Assembly: GCA_965197795.1 (NCBI GenBank)
Contig: OZ240228.1
Span: 1,488,001 to 1,552,000 of the forward strand
Length of the DNA stretch: 64,000 nucleotides
DNA from: WHTK01 sp965197795
Lineage (GTDB): Bacteria; Chloroflexota; Dehalococcoidia; DSTF01; WHTK01
Direction of reading: 5' to 3'
The notes beneath the pieces were generated by a model. The model was not told the DNA's origin, ran no database searches, and saw only the letters and a program-made list of their open reading frames with translations. Shown one piece after another: positions 60,310-64,000 of this stretch. The position numbers were made by a program, and so were the translations under genes. Positions within the stretch are counted from its first letter, which is position 1. The number at the start of each line of letters is the position of its first letter.

Positions 60310-63300
60310 TTATTCGAACAGGCTATCGACCAGCGCCGCCGGAATGATTTGCACGTGGTTTAGTTCAACGTCGCTGAAGGCGAATCCACCGTCTTGCGTG
60401 GCGACCACGCCGACGGGGGCCGAAGACTGCAGCGGCTGCCACGTGCCGATCTGATCCCCAGCGTCTGTGAACAGCACCAGGCGCCCAACCTCCGGGTAGG
60501 ACACGAGGATGCGGCCGTCGGTTAGCACCGCGACGTACGGTTTGTCCAGGACGTCGCGGCTCGTCCAGCCTGCCCTGATCTCGCCGATGTAGGCCGCGTC
60601 CGGGCCGAATCGCAAGATGTCGCCGCTCCAGGCATCCGCCACGAGCAGGCTGCCGTCAGCCGTCAGTGTCACACCCACCGGCTCGCTGAACGCCGCTTGC
60701 GCCCCTGGGCTGTTGACTATTCCCAGTGGTTCCCCATCTGGCCTGAAGTGCAGCAGACGGTTGTTGCCGGTGTCAGTCACCCAGAGCGTCCCGTCCGGCG
60801 CGATCGCGATGTCGCGCGGGCCGAAGAGGATCAACGGGTCGTCCACGGAGATCCCAGGTTCGCCCCAGGTTCGCACCAGCGTGAGGTCCGGCGTGAACTT
60901 CTGAATGCGATGCTGCCACGTGTCGGCGACATAGACAAATCCCTCCGCGTCGACCGCTACGGACCACGGCTCGTTGATGCCGCCGGGCGCCGCGCCTGCG
61001 CTGCGGATCTGCGCCAGGAAGTTGCCCTCAGCATCGAATTTCTGTATGCGGTTGTTGAGCCCATCAGCCACCCAGAGGTTGCCCTGGGCATCGGCAAACA
61101 GGTCCGCCGGCTGCCGGAACTCGCCCGGCGCGCTGCCCGCCTGACCGCCGCCGCTGATAACGATGCGCCCGTCAGCGAGCGTCACCGGTGGCTGTGGCTC
61201 CGTGAGTGGCCCGGCCGCGCGATCGAACGCCGAGAGTGTCAGCGGGAAATACGCCACGCCATCGACGGACCCGGTATTGTTGGCCACGGGCCGTCGGTTC
61301 AGGAAAAACTGCCCCAGCGCCTCCGCGCCATCCCAATCCGTCACTCTCTCCGAGGCGTCCTCGAAGGAGAGATCGCGATACGTCTCGTTGAACCACCAGC
61401 GGTGCTTGTACGGGGCGAAGGAATACATCGCCTCATCGATCAGCGACGTGTTGCTGCGGTTCACCAGAAGTACGGCTCCCGGAGGCGGTTGGTAGCCGCC
61501 GTCAACCGTGATAAACGCGACCTCATGGTAGTCGCGCAGGTACCAGGCCCAGGGCCACGCGAAGCTGTCGGCGGTGTCCACCACGATGGGCAGGTTGTTG
61601 CCGAGCCCGCTAACCTCCGCCAGGGAGTCGATGCGATCTCGGATCTGCGGCACGTCGGGCGACGTCTGAGTGTACACCAGCAGCTCGACCGGAGTGTCCT
61701 CGTTGTTGAACGACGCGTTGAAACCGGTGCGGATCGTCAGCGTCATCAGGACAGCCACCGCGACCACGAGCAGTCCGCGCCCGAATGCCTTGCTCGACGT
61801 CATGAGGTGAGCCACGACGTAGCCCAGCAGCCCGACGGGCAATACGGCGGCAGCCCAGACCGCGGCGAACTGATCGACGCCGAACTTCCCGCTGAGCGCT
61901 AGCAGGGCCAGCAACACGGCGGCACCGGCGCCGATAACCGCCGTCAGCAGCAGCTCGTTTGCCGCCAGCGCCCGCGGCAGCGTTTTGAGGAGGCCCACGG
62001 GCAACTCCCGCACGAGGCTGGCTACCAGCCAGACGCCCAGGCCGGCGAACACCGCGACACCGGCAAGCTGCACCGCGCCATCGCCCTCAATAACCAGGAT
62101 GGCGGCCACCGCGGTTGTCGCCGCCGCGCCAGCTGCCATGAGCCAGTGACGGCCTCTCAGCTCCAGCGCTTCGATTGCCTTGGCCAGCGCCAGTGCGCCG
62201 ATCAGCGCCATCGGCAGCGCGATGTGGGTTTCCAGCCACGGCATCTTCTCGCCGGCCAGCGTCAGGCCCAGGAACATGCCGCCCAGCCAGAATAGCAACC
62301 AGCGCCGTAGCGAATCGCCGCGCAGCAGCAGCCAGGCCCCGCCACCGAATGCGAGAAGCATGGGCAGGAATTCGTACAGCGGCGTCACCAGGGCGTAGTA
62401 GTAGCCCGGTTGGTTGCCGCGCCTGACGTCCTGCTGGTCGAGCCAGTAATCCAGCGAGCCCCAGATCCCGCCGAAGAACCCACCTTCGCCGTTCCAGAAG
62501 GCGCCGGTCCACGGTCCAGGCTGGTTCGTGAAGAACGTTGTGTAGAGAAGCACGTATGGCACGAAGAAGCACGCCTCCGCGATCAGGAATAGCTTCGGGC
62601 GCCACAACAGCCCGCCGTAGGCCATCACCACCAGCAGAGCCACTACCGTAACGACCTGCAGCGTGCTTTCGCCACCGGCCGCGATGCCGTGGTTTGTCAC
62701 GAAAGGCAGCAGCTGGACCGCCGCGGCGAACTGCGGCAGGGCCAGAAGTCCCATCAGCATCAGCACGTCGCCGACAGGTGGTAGCTTGGCAAATCCACGG
62801 ATCCGATTGGGAAATACGGGCACGAGTGCCGCCATAATCCACGCCACCGGTGCGATCAGTAGCGTCCGCAACACAACATCTACCTTCGAGACCTGTTCGC
62901 CTTCACGGCGCTTGCCGAACTCGATCGCCATCATCAGGTCGAGGAAGAGCAGGAAGATCGCCACCGTGATGAAAGTGACTTCCTTGGTGGCGAAGCTGAA
63001 CGCCAGCACAGCGGCCATGATGTAGAGATAGCGCTCCTTTTTCTCGTCGAAGTAACGCCAAATGCAGACCACGAGTGCCAGGCTCCATACGGCCATGTAG
63101 ATGTCGTTACGGAAGAAGCGGCTGAAGTAGAGCAGCGTCGGCGAGAACGTCAGCAGCACCGCGGCGATGATCACCGCCGGCATGCCGATCTGCTTGCGCA
63201 GCAGGTACGGCATGCCCACCAGAGCAGCGCCGAAGATCGCCGGAATCAATCGCGAAGTCGCGTCGGAGTCACCGAAGAAAAAGAAGCCGAGCGCCCCGGA

Positions 63301-63555
63301 GTGAAACAGGAACGGGCCGTGCATCAAGGGGTTGTGCTGATAGCCCTGGCCGTCGAACAGGAGCCAGGTATAACGCGCGTGCAGGCTCTCGTCGTGGTGC
63401 AGCGCCTGCGCGCCAAGGTCCCAGAAGCGCAGGACCGCTGCCAGCAGCATGAGTGCTGCGATCGCGATGAGCTCCTTGTGCACCACCACCCAATCGAGGG
63501 CGCTTTCGAGGCGCAGCGGCGCGTAGAGCCGGTTGCCTAGCGCAGTCTCAGCCAT
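60310..63555 (-). CDS. GT39-like membrane protein with C-terminal NHL repeats (Agl23 type)
   Basis: 1081 residues. The N-terminal half has about 13 membrane helices and the GT-C pattern: LRFWDLGAQALHHDESLHAR with the acidic Asp-Glu, TLLYFSRFFRNDIYMAVW and GEKMPWLETHIALPMALIGA. It matches the TIGR03663 'Agl23' family as I recall it. A soluble middle part (residues 600-800) comes next. The last about 270 residues contain NHL/beta-propeller repeats (QPADLFADAQGNLWVADGLN, EPWSVAVDAEGFVYVADTWQ, GPRDIAIAPDGTLWVTDTGN, EPVGVTLTADGSLLVADAWS), outside the cell. It probably adds sugars to a lipid- or protein-linked carrier. It precedes no other gene on its strand in this window and follows the DUF2298 gene by 21 nt. 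Confidence 0.85.
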   Translation of the reverse strand: MAETALGNRLYAPLRLESALDWVVVHKELIAIAALMLLAAVLRFWDLGAQALHHDESLHARYTWLLFDGQGYQHNPLMHGPFLFHSGALGFFFFGDSDATSRLIPAIFGAALVGMPYLLRKQIGMPAVIIAAVLLTFSPTLLYFSRFFRNDIYMAVWSLALVVCIWRYFDEKKERYLYIMAAVLAFSFATKEVTFITVAIFLLFLDLMMAIEFGKRREGEQVSKVDVVLRTLLIAPVAWIMAALVPVFPNRIRGFAKLPPVGDVLMLMGLLALPQFAAAVQLLPFVTNHGIAAGGESTLQVVTVVALLVVMAYGGLLWRPKLFLIAEACFFVPYVLLYTTFFTNQPGPWTGAFWNGEGGFFGGIWGSLDYWLDQQDVRRGNQPGYYYALVTPLYEFLPMLLAFGGGAWLLLRGDSLRRWLLFWLGGMFLGLTLAGEKMPWLETHIALPMALIGALALAKAIEALELRGRHWLMAAGAAATTAVAAILVIEGDGAVQLAGVAVFAGLGVWLVASLVRELPVGLLKTLPRALAANELLLTAVIGAGAAVLLALLALSGKFGVDQFAAVWAAAVLPVGLLGYVVAHLMTSSKAFGRGLLVVAVAVLMTLTIRTGFNASFNNEDTPVELLVYTQTSPDVPQIRDRIDSLAEVSGLGNNLPIVVDTADSFAWPWAWYLRDYHEVAFITVDGGYQPPPGAVLLVNRSNTSLIDEAMYSFAPYKHRWWFNETYRDLSFEDASERVTDWDGAEALGQFFLNRRPVANNTGSVDGVAYFPLTLSAFDRAAGPLTEPQPPVTLADGRIVISGGGQAGSAPGEFRQPADLFADAQGNLWVADGLNNRIQKFDAEGNFLAQIRSAGAAPGGINEPWSVAVDAEGFVYVADTWQHRIQKFTPDLTLVRTWGEPGISVDDPLILFGPRDIAIAPDGTLWVTDTGNNRLLHFRPDGEPLGIVNSPGAQAAFSEPVGVTLTADGSLLVADAWSGDILRFGPDAAYIGEIRAGWTSRDVLDKPYVAVLTDGRILVSYPEVGRLVLFTDAGDQIGTWQPLQSSAPVGVVATQDGGFAFSDVELNHVQIIPAALVDSLFE

Positions 63556-63576
63556 CGCGACGGGGTCCGTTCATAC

Positions 63577-64000
63577 TCATCTCGACGTTTCTATCGGTTC
63601 GCTGACCGGTGTCCGGTAGATCACTGTTTCGCCGGAGCGAAACACGGTGGACAGCGCCGACTCGAACTTGAGCAGCCCTTCCGACGGGTACTGTTCCCGC
63701 TCCTGCCGGCCTATAAAGACATAAGTCACGTCATATTGTTGCAGAATCGCCAGCGCTTCTTCCAGCGAGGCCGTCTCGTACACTCGGTTAACGTCGGCCC
63801 TGCGTTGCGCTAACAGGTCCCCGTCACGGCCCCACTGCACCTCGTGGCCGGCCCAGCCCAGCACGGTCGGAATGCCCGTCCGCGCCGACACGCGGCCGGC
63901 GGCTGAATACGGGTTGCCCGCCGCCTCGATGACACGCTCGCCCAGCCCCGCCCGGCTGCGCAGGTACTCGATGCCCTGGTAGTCGTCGCCTGTTTCGGCC
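63577..64000 (-). CDS. DUF2298 membrane protein, C-terminal part (runs off the edge)
   Basis: The frame is open to the right edge, so only the last 140 codons are seen. The visible text DDYQGIEYLRSRAGLGERVI, EAAGNPYSAAGRVSARTGIP, TVLGWAGHEVQWGRDGDLLA and YDVTYVFIGRQEREQYPSEG is typical of the Chlor_Arch_YYY/DUF2298 family (TIGR03662). It is a large multi-helix protein commonly found next to the Agl23-like gene, as here. The soluble end should lie outside the cell. The exact reaction is not known to me. Confidence 0.85.
   Translation of the reverse strand, partial: AETGDDYQGIEYLRSRAGLGERVIEAAGNPYSAAGRVSARTGIPTVLGWAGHEVQWGRDGDLLAQRRADVNRVYETASLEEALAILQQYDVTYVFIGRQEREQYPSEGLLKFESALSTVFRSGETVIYRTPVSEPIETSR

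Noticed and set aside
60697..61902. 401-codon plus-strand frame opposite the Agl23-like gene
   Set aside because: No motif or start site; it is the antisense of a helix and NHL region.

Overview
The window looks like a high-GC, free-living member of the Chloroflexota, probably near the Dehalococcoidia. This rests on gene content: an archaeal-type phosphoglycerate mutase, a DUF2330 membrane protein, a long GT39-like membrane protein with NHL repeats (Agl23/TIGR03663 type) next to a DUF2298 protein (Chlor_Arch_YYY type), BaiN-type flavoproteins, several split-barrel flavin proteins and membrane-bound nucleases. The class is inferred, not proven. No ribosomal RNA, CRISPR array, phage module or replication origin was seen. 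One tRNA gene, tRNA-Glu(UUC), is present.

Layout. 1-1.0 kb: end of a broken DUF2330 gene, then a small cupredoxin. 1.0-9.0 kb, minus strand: one long housekeeping block, transcribed as Sua5/tsaC, rpiB, a degenerate prenyl-synthase-like gene, pgk, apgM, tpiA, a broken mini zinc protein, miaA, dapF and a GNAT-like gene. 9.0-16.5 kb, plus strand: guaA, a VapBC-like pair, purB, a broken REP-associated transposase between two REP hairpins, purC, purS, a broken methyltransferase and a BaiN flavoprotein. 16.5-21.0 kb, minus strand: hisG, a four-helix-bundle gene framed by inverted repeats, hisD, hisC and hisB. 21-30.6 kb: accessory genes, nfeD, a structured leader with an upstream mini-ORF before birA, a retropepsin-like protease, uvrB and two split-barrel proteins. 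30.6-33.4 kb: ftsK, split by a frame change, then tRNA-Glu. 33.6-40.2 kb: an amidase followed by a zone of decayed genes (flavin protein, SDR remnant, GT2-PilZ synthase, acetamidase) and a DUF4258/DUF2283 pair. 40.2-48.5 kb: polA and a FtsX-type ABC export system with two ATPases. 48.5-54.6 kb: small enzymes, threonine aldolase, a doubly broken FAD oxidase and a tandem Usp. 54.7-60.2 kb: zinc-ribbon protein, infC-rpmI-rplT, converging on pheS-pheT. 60.3-64 kb: the two large membrane proteins.

How it fits together. The housekeeping blocks cover lower glycolysis and pentose interconversion (tpiA, pgk, apgM, rpiB), purine synthesis (purB, purC, purS, guaA), histidine synthesis (hisG, D, C, B), lysine/peptidoglycan precursor (dapF), tRNA modification (miaA, tsaC) and translation (infC, L35, L20, PheRS). 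Genes within blocks often overlap by 1-17 nt, which suggests translational coupling. Several genes have a -10-like hexamer 5-7 nt before the start codon, so leaderless transcripts are probably common here.

The most unusual regional property is selective gene breakage. About a dozen accessory genes carry one-base frame changes or in-frame stops. Roughly 40 kb of housekeeping genes (polA, uvrB, pheST, his, pur and glycolysis genes) read through cleanly; the one exception is ftsK. Random sequencing error should not spare the large genes, so true decay or strain variation is likely for many, although single cases may be assembly errors. The best candidate for something undescribed is the birA leader at 26.87-27.05 kb: a good promoter, a 19-codon mini-ORF with a near-full-length Shine-Dalgarno whose start codon can be sequestered, then four compact hairpins.
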